This document shows positions 1-10,862 of a stretch of 64,000 bases of DNA, in pieces. Within the stretch, counting starts at the first letter, position 1; every line of letters begins with the position of its first letter. Under the pieces are notes generated by a model that made no database searches, was not told where the DNA came from, and was given only the letters and a program-made list of their open reading frames with translations. The stretch covers positions 103,542,882-103,606,881 of the forward strand of contig OX578152.1 in assembly GCA_951213105.1 (NCBI GenBank), given 5' to 3'. The position numbers and the translations under genes were made by a program. The DNA comes from Amaurobius ferox. Lineage: Eukaryota > Arthropoda > Arachnida > Araneae > Amaurobiidae.

Positions 1-760
1 TAACTCTTAAACTTTCATTATAGAGTAAAGTAAATAGATATTTTTTTTAATCCACAAGTTCTATTACATTTATCCTCGCAACCAGGTTATAATACTTTTG
101 ATTTGTCTTATGCCATCTCATTTGTTTGATGACATATCTCAATTGACATTTGACTGTTTGCTTCTCTCTAACATGTCTGATACTGATTTAAATAAAAATT
201 ATAGATAAAACGGCCCTTCCAGGGCCATGTTCTTCTTCGAAATTACTTTATTTTGCAATGTGTCTTATATAAGCAATTTCTTTTTTAGAGAGCACTTTTG
301 GTTGCAAAATTACGGCTGTGTAACTCTTAAACTTTCATTAAAGAGTAAAGCAAATAGATACTTTTTAATCCACAAGTCCTATTACATTTATCCTTGCATC
401 CAGGTTATAATTCTTTTGATTTGTCTTCACTTTCAGACTAACTATCCAATGAAATTATAATTTAAGTCATAACCGAATTTCAAGTGTATATATGGTATCA
501 TGCTTAAACTACCTTTATAAATTGCATAATTCATGGTGAAAGTTATTTAGAATATTCTTGCGAAGTTAAAAAAAAATGATTAAATTGCAAATTTCACATC
601 AAAATTTAAATGCATATCAACTTGTGAACGCCAAGCATATTTAATTGATACATATGTAGTATACAAAAGAAAATCATGAATGCATCATCCCAATAATAAT
701 GCCCAATAATAACACCCCATGTAACAGCCATTGGTGATTTCAAAAATGCACAGCCTAATT
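1..760 (+). repeat. Left arm of a large inverted repeat
   Basis: The sequence is the reverse complement, with scattered differences, of 9,740-10,730. Shared blocks include the start of the window (taactcttaaactttcatta), the motif around 480-660 and the short match near 730-745. Inside the arm a unit of about 320 bp is directly repeated: the block at 1-110 recurs at 320-430. The window edge cuts this arm, so its full size is unknown. No coding capacity is evident; the 77-codon frame at 227-460 lies wholly inside the repeat and resembles no known protein. Confidence 0.75.
212..226 (+). promoter_or_regulatory. Degenerate histone-type 3' stem-loop
   Basis: ggcccttccagggcc is preceded by aaaac. 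Metazoan replication-dependent histone mRNAs end in a 16-nt stem-loop with a 6-bp stem, a TTTC-type loop and an AAC leader. This copy is one base short in the loop. No histone coding sequence lies upstream and no purine-rich downstream element is seen, so it is probably a relic carried inside the repeat. Better-preserved copies lie at 10,334 and 10,657. Confidence 0.5.
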
Positions 761-961
761 TTTTAATCGATAAGTTTAATTGGTCACTAAAAATGAAAAA
801 AATATTTTTCAGTAACTCTATAATTTGGTCTTAGTTTTTCAAAATTAATTGTACCAATACTGTTGAACATCAATACCTGTTGAGAAGTTAAATTTAAGTT
901 AATATAAAATGTTAGAAGTATAAATTAACAATGTAGAAAGATTGCTGACACTTGATCCATA
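761..961. other. AT-rich DNA without recognised feature
   Basis: Simple AT-rich sequence between the inverted-repeat arm and the first R1 repeat. No reading frame, RNA motif or repeat boundary was recognised. Confidence 0.5.
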
Positions 962-1998
962 ATTGATTATGAAACACTTTCCAACTTCAATGCAATTTTA
1001 TTTAAACATGTCTAAAATGCAATACATTCCTCAGTAATATTTTAAAACTTATCACAATACTACATTAATTTATTATATTTGAAAACTTAAACCTTCAACA
1101 AAAAAATGAACGTCATTCAAATGACGGCATTGAAATATAAATTGCCTGGTTTAAACATCTCTAAAATGCGATACATTCCATGGTAATATTTTTAAAACTA
1201 TCATAATACTACGATAATTTATTATATTTGAAAACTTCATCGAAAACAACTGATATTAATTCAAATGACGTCATAGAAAAAATAACACGCCTGGATCTCT
1301 CTATAAAAACAGGATTTCATTCATAACTTTCTCCCATTCATTTCATTCATCACAATACTATAATAATTAATTTTATTTAAAAATTAAGACCATGGAGCTA
1401 CAAGTAATTAAACTCTATGCTTAAAACTTCATCGAAAAAAATCGTCCTTCTCTTTATAAAATCAATTATTATTTCATTCATATCAGCCATGCAGAGTCCA
1501 TAGACTAAATTATTTTGTGTTAAAGAAATACAGCAATTCTAATACAACTCATTCTACATATTTTGCTGTTTACATTTGACATAAGTGAAAAATAGGCTTC
1601 GTTGTAGAAATAATCAAATATGTAGATGTACAGAATATAAGCAAAATGTACAGAATATAAGCAGATGTACAGAATATAAGGAATGAAGTAGTTTTAGGAC
1701 AGATACAACACTCAATATGAATTAAAAAGAACTTAAAAAATCACGATTTTGAATCAAGATGGATGCCATATATCATTTTGAAGTGGGTCATGTGATCGTT
1801 TTATGTCATGGTCACGTGATCGTTTTATATAAGAGGTGTAATTATTATTTTAATTTTTATTTAAAAACTACTGAATATATTTCGCTGAATTTTTTTTATA
1901 TATTTTATGGAACAATTTGAATATTACCTAAAATTTTCGAAGCAATTTGTGAATTTTAAATTCGCTTAAAAATGTTTGGAAAATTACGTCCCATAGGG
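962..1998 (+). repeat. R1 dispersed repeat, copy 1, left part
   Basis: R1 is a repeat of about 1.3 kb with six copies in this window. It begins near attgattatgaaacactttc, contains two tandem sub-blocks (each with 'acattcc.cggtaatattt'), tgacgtca motifs and catgtgatcg/cacgtgatcg pairs, and ends in a (CAGA)n tract followed by gtaaagtgttaaaa. Copy 1 is interrupted at 2,002 by another insertion; its remaining 3' part continues at 4,741. R1 carries no long reading frame. Confidence 0.8.
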
Positions 1999-2001
1999 CT
2001 C

Positions 2002-4738
2002 CCCCCCCCCCCGGGGCGGGCCACCCAAGATGGTGGTTTCGGATGTTGGCTCTGTAGCCTTGATCCTCCAAACTGGGGGACAAATTAATCCGGGGGTAAT
2101 CAACCTCGCTGCTAATGACTCAAGGATGCAATCGCGGAATTGACGAGGCAGTCCCCGGACTCTTCCAGGTGGCTATTTATGCCCTGAGCCCAGGTCTGGT
2201 CGGTGGCCGGAGTCGGGCGGGGCCGGCGGGATTAGTTCTGCTCTTCATCGGGCCTATGCCTGCGGCGCTGCTGTAGCTCGTGACGTCATAAAGTACATCC
2301 CACAATTTCCAACTTACATCATGTGTTTGAAAGTATGATCGTGTAAATATTGACGAAGATACAGATATCACCGAAAGGGGTTTTCTTTTAAGTGTATTTT
2401 TAAAATCTAGAATATGATTAGAAGTGATTTAGAACTAGATTCATGGATGTCAAGATTCTAGGTAGCGTATTTTTTTTCAAATCCAACGTCAAATTCGTCC
2501 ATTGAACGAGTATTTTTGCTACGTAAGAAGCTGCTGGAAAACGGGTATAAATAAACATACCTTAATAGAATAAGTAGAAGGCAAATACATGTTTTTCATT
2601 TATGCATTAGCATAATGAAATTTTTCTTAGTAAGGTTTGTTGTTGTCAATATAAACAATTGTCCGATTTATATAAGTGTAGAGTTAGAAATTTTTGCGGA
2701 TTGTTGTTGCACCCCCCTAAAATTTTTGGTACCCCCCCCCCCCCAAAAAAAAAAAAAAATCATGGCTTATACACCCTCAAATTTTTTGGTATAAGTAATT
2801 AAAAAAGTAAATGTGCAGAAAATTTCATGTAAATAAAATTTTTACGTTATCTTGCTCTTTTAGTGTACGTGTTTTGATTTTTTATTAGTGAGTCAAAAAG
2901 GAATCATTGATCCGCAATTTGTAAATGGTCTATGGGCAATTGTCATATTGTCGTAGCAAAAGGCAAGATTAAAACTGAGAATTTGCTACAGTACTATCAA
3001 TTAATGAATAATGTCACTTTATTCTTTCAATCATCTGACCGCCAAAGAGACTGGAAACCAATGGTTTTATTTATTTTATGCACATGTGTATTAAATATAA
3101 AAATGTGAAATACACAAATCATTTGTGTTATTTCTTCTTCTTTTTTTTTTTTTAACATGCATTTTTGTAATTACAAAAAAAAAAAAAAATTTGAATTTCA
3201 TAATTTTTTTTTGGAAAAACTGAAATTCATATTGGCTACGAAAACTTTTCGTGGATTATTTAGCTTATTATTGTTTCATTAAAATGCAGATGACAACACT
3301 CAGCAACCTTTAAGTGTTAAAAGTAGAATTTTCAAAATTTCACATCACAGGTATCTGTCAATCACAGGTATCTGTCAATAAGTAACGTCTAAAATTATTT
3401 TCGTTGAAAAAAAAAACAGGTAAGATTTAAGCTATTAAAATAAGTTTGGTAAAATAGTTTGTCATTGTAATACAGTATTATATTTGATATTTAACCGATT
3501 TATTCAATTTATTAAAGTATTTCTGTTGTAAAAAAGCGTATCACCCGAAAGCGATTTTTTAGTTTTTTAAAAATTATTACTATTTGAGACTACTGCCTTT
3601 TCCTGTCATTCACGCTAATCTCTACATTTCATTTTACCGAACCAGGGATTTCCATTTAAACTGAAAGTGCACAATAACAAAAAATGAATTTGTTTATATC
3701 ACAACCCTGCTATCAATTACAAATGTAACTTCCGAAATAGTCGCTCATAATGTGCGTGATCACTTATTGACGCTTAAAATATAAATCTAATGTCTGTATT
3801 ATTATGTATGTATATTATTATTAAGTATGTATGCATATTATTATTATGTATGCATATTATTAAGTATATATATATTATTAAGTATGTATTATTATTAAGT
3901 ATATATATATATTATTAAGTATGTATGTATATTACTATTAAATAAGTATTCATATTATATTAATTAATAGTATTCAATAATTATTAATAGTATATTAATT
4001 ATTAAATATTATTATTAAGTATGTATGTATATTAGGATATATGTTATGTAAATCTGACAGTTAAAACTTTTGAAAGACCTTATTACAAAAATGTTTTAGG
4101 AGAACTATGTAATTAGAAATTTAATTAACTCTGCCCAAAAGCATTATTATATATATATATATAAGAGGTCATAATGTGTTTCTGTGCATTAGGTTATTTA
4201 AGAACAAAAGCCAGATTTCTCAAGTAAATGAATTTTATGAAAAAATATAATTTAAAAGGTTGAATCTTGACATTGAATCTTTTAGAAGAAAAGAAAAAAA
4301 AAAAAACCTCGTAACTACGGAAATATTCAGTATTTTTGTACTTTACAATCTTATTTATATTCCTTCTTTATATATATAATTTGTTTTCGTTATATTTATT
4401 CAATTAAAACATTTTTACTTCAACCAACTTCTATTACTCTAAAATATCGACTCCATAATCGACGCTGATTAAGAACTAGAGCAAAGTGTAAACGCTGTGG
4501 ATGGGATGTAAGTTGTGACGTCACGAAACCTGCATCTAGGCCCGATAAGAAGAAGAAATCCCGCCGGCCCCGAGTCGGGCCAGCAGGTGCCTTCGGCCCC
4601 TGCCCGGTGAATGATTCCGCCGTGTTTCGCGACCGAGGTTGCGGCTTTGCTGGAAAAGAGATGCAGTGGTTGTCGCCTCGATGTCCTACTTAAAGCTATA
4701 AACCCTAGAGGTTAGCTGGGCTCGCAGGTATGTAATCT
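2002..4738. mobile_element. 2.7 kb insertion with GC-rich inverted subterminal repeats and 14-bp target duplication
   Basis: The interrupted R1 copy resumes exactly after this segment, and gtcccatagggctc is found at both edges (1,988-2,001 and 4,739-4,752), a 14-bp target-site duplication. Both ends are GC-rich in an otherwise AT-rich window. They contain inverted blocks: 2,205-2,312 matches the reverse complement of 4,500-4,590, sharing gccggcggg, tcgggccta and tgacgtca. The interior is AT-rich and non-coding, with poly-C runs at 2,001 and 2,735, poly-A at 2,744, and an AT microsatellite at 3,800-4,035. The superfamily is not recognised. No transposase is present, so the element is non-autonomous or decayed. 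Confidence 0.7.
3800..4035. repeat. AT-rich microsatellite (TATTATTAAGTATG-type units)
   Basis: Degenerate tandem units built from 'attattaagtatgtatg' with interspersed (TA)n runs. They lie inside the 2.7 kb insertion and have the pattern of slippage-generated simple sequence. Confidence 0.8.
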
Positions 4739-4740
4739 GT

Positions 4741-4968
4741 CCCATAGGGCTCAATGTATTTCATTTTTTCAACCCGGGTTCTATCCAAAACTAATTGGGT
4801 GATATTATTCATTTATATTCCCATAGGTCCTACAGACCGTCTGAACGACATACTAAAATTTCATTTTGATTAAGTCATTTTTACGATAGTTATCGTGCTA
4901 GCGGGCAGACAGACAGAATGAACAAAGTCATAAACACTTTTCAACTTTGTTGTAAAGTGTTAAAAATG
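4741..4968 (+). repeat. R1 dispersed repeat, copy 1, right part
   Basis: Continuation of the R1 copy split by the 2.7 kb insertion. It starts with the second target copy and runs through the conserved 3' end: 'cagacagacag' followed by aaagtcataaacacttttca and gtaaagtgttaaaaa. Confidence 0.8.
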
Positions 4969-6432
4969 AGAAAAAAATATTAAAAAGTATATTTTGAGGG
5001 TTTGAAACTAAACATTTCAATAACGCTTCGGTAATTCTTAGATATTCGATCACCTTCATAATTTTGAATCTATCCATATGTAGAATACACAAGAAGTTAT
5101 TTTACATAATGATATATATAATATTTATCATTTTTTCTAATTTTGATTTATCAATTTATGTAATAAAATATTACCAGTGTTTCGTGAATTTATTCTTAAA
5201 TTCTGGTTGAATTTTAAACATTGCCTTCTAAAGGATATGAAACACTTACAAAGTTACATCTAAGATATTATAAAGCCAAATTTTTGTTTCACACTCAAAC
5301 TAACATTATCTCTTCAATATGCATTATATAAGGAATTGGGTGGTTCACACCAATCACTGAAACATTTTTGACAAATCTCTCCATGATGATATTGCAAACC
5401 TGCATTTTAATTAATTTTAGATAAATTTCCCCCCAAAACTCTTCTCTCGTCTGTTTAAAATATGCCTCCTTCAATGTGTGTATATATATATATATATATA
5501 TTAAAATGTCACTAAGAGTTATTTTTATAGAAAAGGAATTCAAAGTATCAAAAAAGGGCCAGTATCAATTCATAACATCAATTGCATGAATGGTCACAAA
5601 ATGTGGTAAAGATACTTATATTGAGAGTATTGTACAGTTAAAATTATTAAGTAATTTGCAAATAATTCGCTTTTAATAGTTTAATTATAAGTGAGTTCAG
5701 GCTGAGAATAGTATACGTAATGCAGTTTAAAACAGAGCTGGTTGGTTTGAAACATGGTTTATCGGGAAGAGGTGCCCTGGGTTAAAATGAATATGTTTTA
5801 TATTTAAAAAAAAAATTCTAAAAAATCACATTCTGCATTGTGTTACATCAGCATCCAGATAAAATCTTCACTTTCCCTTTTTTGAAAAACAATATTTTAT
5901 TTTTCTGAACTGATGATTTAAAATTTTTTTTATATTTAAGTTACATCTGCAACTGTTATTTTTTATTCGAACTGATCTGTGTACACGTATTAATAGTAAA
6001 GCTACGCATTTCCATTTTGATTCTTGAGGGGGGGGGGGAGCTCTCTCTAGTATATTAAAATATATGTGCTGATACAAAAATATTAATGAAACATTATTTA
6101 GCATTAGAATTTTCATGAGTAAAATGAAAATAACAGATATTTGATTTTTAAACATGTTGCAAAGTTAAATTAAATTTCGTCGCTAATTCTATGACGTGTG
6201 ATTAAGTTTAATTGTAATTTCAAAAAGTGAATTTCAGCTACTTTCGCTACAAACTGATAAAAAAGTTCTACGATCTTTGTCAATCGAGCCCTCATTCCTG
6301 CATGAAATCGTAAATCATGTAAATTATTTTTTTAAATCGAGAAATTTACTTTATAAATGAGCATAGAAAGAGAAACTGCAAGAAGAACAAACATATCGAG
6401 CGACGCGAAATCCACATCATTACAAAGTTCAG
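4969..6432. other. AT-rich intergenic DNA with simple repeats
   Basis: Holds a (TA)n tract near 5,480-5,501 and a poly-G run near 6,026-6,038. The small minus-strand reading frames in this stretch have the composition of random AT-rich sequence and no recognisable motif. No gene is supported. Confidence 0.55.
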
Positions 6433-6505
6433 ACGCATGCGTAAAAAGCGAAAATGAGTGCAGCATTTTTGATAAATCGAAAATTCGCGAGCTGTAGACG
6501 TTAGT
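6433..6505 (+). repeat. Short GC-richer repeat S, copy 1
   Basis: Begins cgcatgcg, then a run of aaaagcgaaaa, gagtgcagca, gataaatcga and gagctgtagacg. The same order occurs inverted at 9,648-9,720 and again in plus orientation at 10,776-10,860. It is a dispersed element of about 75 bp of unknown class, possibly a transposon end. Confidence 0.6.
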
Positions 6506-8339
6506 CGTGAATATCCAACAATCCCCATAATATATCCACCTACTATGTTCAGGTTTTTAATATACGCTAAACAATATAGATCACTAGGATTTGATGTTGT
6601 CCCGACAAACAAAATATGTGCTTTTGGAAGTTTGCTAAAGGAATTGGGTGAATTGAATTTAAAATTACTTTGACATCTGCAATTGCATTATGTAATCATA
6701 TCTGTGCCATCAAAGTTTGTTTATTTAATTGTACTATGTTTCAAGACTTTTATTAGTAATATATTAAGTTTTAAACTTCTACAGTAGTATAGAAGCTGAC
6801 TCATTTATATATAAAGAAAGTCGGTTGTTCTGTTGCTGTATTAATTATTACTGAAGATATGCAAGAGAAAACAGGCATAATTAGGTGTAAGTTAACTCTG
6901 TAGAAGAGCTCTATTTGTTTTTTTCTTGGGTACATATATTCAATGAATATCTCAATTAATATTGCACAATTATTGATATACCACATAAAGCTAACTATCG
7001 TAGACTGAAAATTGCTTAAATTTGTTCTTAAAATGCTTCTCCAAACTGCAATAAACCAAATCACACAATAACTTGTAAAAAGTCTGCATTTCCGATTAGA
7101 AATGACAAACAGATTATGCAATGTTATTTATATTAAACTGGTGAGTGAAAAGCTCTTTATGCGAGCAAACTCTGAACTGAAATTTCTTGCCCTTCATATA
7201 GATTATGAAACTGGGGAAAGTGAAAAAAACTTGCTTGTAGTGAGCATTTTATACAGCAAAATGCAGTCGGTTAAGTTCATTTATAATCCTGAGGCATTTT
7301 TCTACATTTTTTTAAATCTATATATTAAAATAGGGAAAGTATATGTATTTTCTGATGAATACATATTTAGTATTTAAAAAAAGAAATTAGGTAATATGGA
7401 ATTTTTTTACAATTGTTGTGTAAAATTGTTTATACAAGCATTTTTTCATAACTGAATATATATCGTACAAAGGATGTAAAAGTTTGGGCTTTGAGTTTAA
7501 TATATAAGGAAAGTATTGTGACTGGAATCAAATATTTGAATACTTTTATTCGGATTTATACAGTTTTAGCATCACTGAACTATACATAACATCTGAAAGA
7601 CACTCTCATTACAGATATCAGCATCCATGGACAAGATTTGCTCTTATTATATTGTCAGTTCTCATGGAAGTTAACAAAAATTGTGACTTATAACAAGTTT
7701 TTACTGCCATTGCAGATATTGGCTATTTCATATTGACGAGCACATAATAAGTGAAAAACTGCTCCATGAATTCTGGTATCTGTAATACGAATATTTTCCA
7801 AATTTTTGGGGTGCTCCTTACAAGTGGGTTTTGTGATTATATACATAACATATTCCAAATTATGTCAGTATGTGTAACAGGGCTGCCCCCCATAAGGATA
7901 TCCAAGTAATTGTGTTTCTTATAATTTTACTATAATTTTAGATGAAAAAACGGTTGTCCTTATACTTTTTTCCAAGATCACATGGGTTTAAAATTTATAA
8001 AGTAAATTTATACATATTTATTTTTGGAAAATTTAACTAATTTACATGAAAAAGAAAATTTTATCAATATTTTTATTTAAGAAATTTGCATACATTTCCG
8101 TCTAAAAGATTTCTAGATTTGGCGAACTTTCGCTTGTCCTTATACTTTTTCGTGGACTATATTTTAGAGCTTTAAAAATACGTAGATTAAGATTCTTAAA
8201 AAAGAAAGTTGTGTATAACAATGAACAAACTACCACAATGGCACACTTTTACAATTTTCCGGAACTGCTACAATGTGCTGTTCTAGCGCGAACTTGCCAA
8301 ATCTGGCTCTCATTTGTAGCAGCGAAGGGGGGACATACT
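6506..8339. other. AT-rich intergenic DNA without recognised feature
   Basis: Frames of up to 106 codons occur on either strand (for example 6,801-7,121 and 7,102-7,377). They overlap each other, lack recognisable domains and match the local AT-rich composition. No gene call is supported. Confidence 0.5.
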
Positions 8340-9627
8340 GTCCTACCGCCACGAGAAAGTCTCTGAACAGGGTTGCCGCAAGTAGACGAGTCGAAGAAAG
8401 GAGGGAGAAAGGTTTAAAATCGACTGCAACATTTGGCAAATCAAGCGCACTTCGTTAAGAGGAGAATCCGTTTCGTTTATCATGATGTACATACTAAATG
8501 AAAAAAGTAGATGTTTTTTATCCGACAGTTAAACAAAATTTTCGTATTAAATAACATTACATTATAAATTAACTTAAAAATTTCTCGTCATTTAAACTCA
8601 GAAAGTAATTTTTATTATAGGCGACAGAGGCTACGGGAAGCCGTCAATTTATTAGAACAAAGTAGTTTTAGATATTTTCTTTTGGGTTCGGGCGATTTTG
8701 AAAGAGAAAAGCTTACAATTTAAAACTAGAATTTATACCATTTTGTTTAAAACTAAATTTCGAATTAAATGAAATTTATTACAGTTTTCAATCAGCAAGT
8801 TACACAATTATTCGCCAGCAAAAAGAAAAAAATAAATGATAAATAAGCATAATTATGACTTTAAAATATTCATTCTTTTCATATTTTTCAATCAATTATA
8901 AAATATCCATTCACATTCATTGGAATAACATTATCAACTATGTCCGAATCATTTGAAATGTTTTTACTTGAAGAAGAGTCTGAATCGCTATCCGACAGAT
9001 TTATCACTAATTTCTTCACAATATCTTCTATCAGTCCCTCTTTCTTTCAATAAATATTCTCTATTTTTTCAATGTGTTGTTCACAGTGTTTTTTCCATTC
9101 ATTTTGTGTTACTTTAAATAGCTTCTTTAAGCAATAATTGTAAATTGTTCAAATAGATAAAATACTTATCTCAGTGCCATTAAGCGATTTCCCTCACATT
9201 TTATCTTCTTAACTGATGATGCTGAAACCCCTGTCGCTTCTGCAGTTCTCTTCATTGCATTTGAAATTGGTATTTTTAGAGAATTTGCGGTTTTTTCCTC
9301 TTCAAAAAATGCCGTAACATTGTGGATTATTGCACGTGCTTGCGAATGCAAAGTCTTTCCACTTTTAAATGTAGTCATTTTTCAACTAGACAATATCCAC
9401 AAAGTGTGCAACATAGTACAAATTACTTCACAGCTTTAAAAATCACAGAATGCGAGCGTCTAGCATTGACCCCAGTACAAAGCGAAATGCGACTTTCGTC
9501 GGTTCTATCTGCGCCAAATCGAAAGAAGCGTTTTCTGCCACACCTAAAATGCAGTGGAATAACCTGTTTCCATAGCGACCGCCACCAAAACGTCTGCTGT
9601 CTGGGGACTTTCTCGTGGCGGTAGGAC
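8340..9627. mobile_element. Internally deleted DNA transposon with 22-bp perfect terminal inverted repeats
   Basis: The left end at 8,340-8,361 contains tcctaccgccacgagaaagt; its exact reverse complement is at the right end, 9,606-9,627. Between them, on the minus strand, lie the N-terminal and C-terminal fragments of a transposase-like protein with the catalytic core missing (separate entry). That structure is typical of a deletion derivative mobilised in trans. The target-site duplication could not be fixed, because the bases outside the inverted repeats differ. Confidence 0.7.
8888..9378 (-). pseudogene. Transposase remnant: N-terminal helix-turn-helix-like part joined to acidic C-terminus
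   Basis: From 9,378 about 70 residues resemble the N-terminal DNA-binding segment of arthropod DDE-type transposases: a basic start with SGKTLHSQARAIIHNVTAFF, then a second helix region with ATGVSASSVKKIK. The frame then breaks. In another frame, 9,110-8,888 reads a C-terminal segment with EWKKHCEQHIEKIE and a Ser/Asp-rich stretch (LSDSDSDSSSS), interrupted by one stop. The DDE catalytic core, normally some 200-250 residues, is absent. The family assignment rests on general resemblance and is tentative. Location inside a 22-bp inverted-repeat pair supports a transposon origin. Confidence 0.5.
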
Positions 9628-9647
9628 GCCCATGCTTTTCAGAACTA

Positions 9648-9720
9648 GCGTCTACAGCTCGCGGATTTTCGATTTATCAGAAACGCTGCAGCACTCAGTT
9701 TTGCTTTTTGCGCATGCGCG
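9648..9720 (-). repeat. Short GC-richer repeat S, copy 2 (inverted)
   Basis: Reverse complement of the S copies at 6,433 and 10,776: it reads cgtctacagctcgcgg, tgatttatcag-type core, ctgcagcactca and gcgcatgcgc. It sits only about 20 bp outside the right inverted repeat of the deleted transposon. Confidence 0.6.
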
Positions 9721-10099
9721 TGAACTGATATATCAATTAAATTCACCAATAGCTATTACTTTAATTGGATGACACATTCATGATTTTCATTTATGAGCTT
9801 TTAAATTTTTTGAGCTGTTAAATTTTTTATATACTGCATATGTATCAGTTAAATATGCTTGCTGTTTATACTTTGATATGCATTTAAATTTTGACGTGAA
9901 AATTTGCAATTCAATCATTTTCTCTTTTAATTTTGCAAGAATGTTCTAAATAACTTTCACTATGAATTATGCAATTTATAAATGTAGTTTAAACATGATA
10001 CCATATATACAAGTAAAATTAGATTATGTCTTAAAATATAATTTCATTGGATAGTTAGTCTAAAAGTGAAGACAAATCAAAAGAATTACAACCTGCATG

Positions 10100-10159
10100 A
10101 GAGCCGGCCGTCCAATTGGTTGCTCAAGCCCTTAGGGCGAGCCAGACGGTCTGGGTCTT
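10100..10159 (+). mobile_element. Tiny hairpin insertion T1
   Basis: A 60-bp GC-rich block flanked by an 11-bp direct repeat caacctgcatg (10,089-10,099 and 10,160-10,170). The same locus in sister repeat units (about 10,480-10,500, and inverted near 375-400) lacks the block, so the insertion is precise. The insert folds on itself: an outer arm ccggccgtcc pairs imperfectly with gacggtctgg, and an inner stem gccct/agggc is flanked by gctc/gagc. It ends in ctgggtcttcaac, as do the other T elements read in this orientation. Confidence 0.75.
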
Positions 10160-10333
10160 CAACCTGCATGCGAGGATAAATGTAATAGGACATGTGGACA
10201 AAAGTATCTATTTACTTTATAATAAAAGCCTAAGAGTTATGCAGCTGTATTTTTGAAACCAAAAGTGCTCTCTTAAAAACAAATTCCTTTTATAAGACAC
10301 ATTGCAAAATAAAGGGATTTTGAAGAAGAGCAT

Positions 10334-10349
10334 GGCACTGAAAAGGGCC
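10334..10349 (-). promoter_or_regulatory. Histone-type 3' stem-loop, one mismatch
   Basis: On the minus strand it reads ggcccttttcagtgcc after an aac leader. Length (16 nt) and loop agree with the metazoan histone stem-loop; one stem pair is lost. No histone reading frame precedes it. Confidence 0.6.
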
Positions 10350-10656
10350 GTTTTTTTTCTATAATGTTTATTTAAATCAAAATCAGACATGTTAGAGAGA
10401 AGTAAACAGTCAAATATAAATTGGAATATGTCATCAAAACAAACAAGATGGCATAAGACAAATCAAAAGAATAATAACCTAGATGCGAGAATAAATGTAA
10501 TAATACTTGTGGATTAAAAAAGTATCTATTTACTTTACTCTATAATGAAAGTTTAAGAGTTATGTAGCTGTATTTTTGCAACCGAAAGTGCTCGCTAAAA
10601 AACAAATTGCTTATATAAGACATATTGCAAAATAAAATCATTTCGAAGAAGATCAT

Positions 10657-10672
10657 GGCCCTGAAAAGGGCC
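10657..10672 (-). promoter_or_regulatory. Intact histone-type 3' stem-loop without a histone gene
   Basis: On the minus strand it reads aaacggcccttttcagggcc, a perfect 6-bp stem with a TTTC-type loop and the AAC leader expected for SLBP binding. The sequence upstream on that strand (10,690-10,862) encodes no histone, and the downstream side is atgatcttcttcg rather than a purine-rich U7 target. It therefore looks like a histone 3' end, or a mimic, carried within a repeat. Confidence 0.65.
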
Positions 10673-10775
10673 GTTTGTTTCTATAATTTTTATTTAAATC
10701 AGTATCAGACATGTTAGAGAGAAGCAAACAGTCAAATATCAATTGAGATATGTGATCAAAACAAACAAGATGGCG

Positions 10776-10860
10776 TTAGCGTATGCGCAGAAATATTCAG
10801 GAATCCGAAACTTGCTGCTGCAGCGTTTTTGATAAATCGAGAATCCGCGATCTGTAGATG
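10776..10860 (+). repeat. Short GC-richer repeat S, copy 3
   Basis: Shares gtatgcgcag, ctgctgcagcg, gataaatcgagaatccgcga and ctgtagatg with the copies at 6,433 and 9,648. It directly follows the right inverted-repeat arm. Confidence 0.55.
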
Positions 10861-10862
10861 GT

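Larger units (their letters stand above)
9740..10730 (-). repeat. Right arm of the large inverted repeat
   Basis: Reverse complement of 1-760, but longer because the roughly 320-bp internal unit is present about twice (10,180-10,480 and 10,490-10,730). Both units carry a histone-type stem-loop on the minus strand. One unit has been hit by a 60-nt hairpin insertion at 10,100. The spacing between the arms is about 9 kb. Confidence 0.75.

Noticed and set aside
2177..2371. 64-codon frame in the GC-rich end of the 2.7 kb insertion
   Set aside because: Lies in a non-coding inverted-repeat region; no domain and no counterpart frame in the other end.
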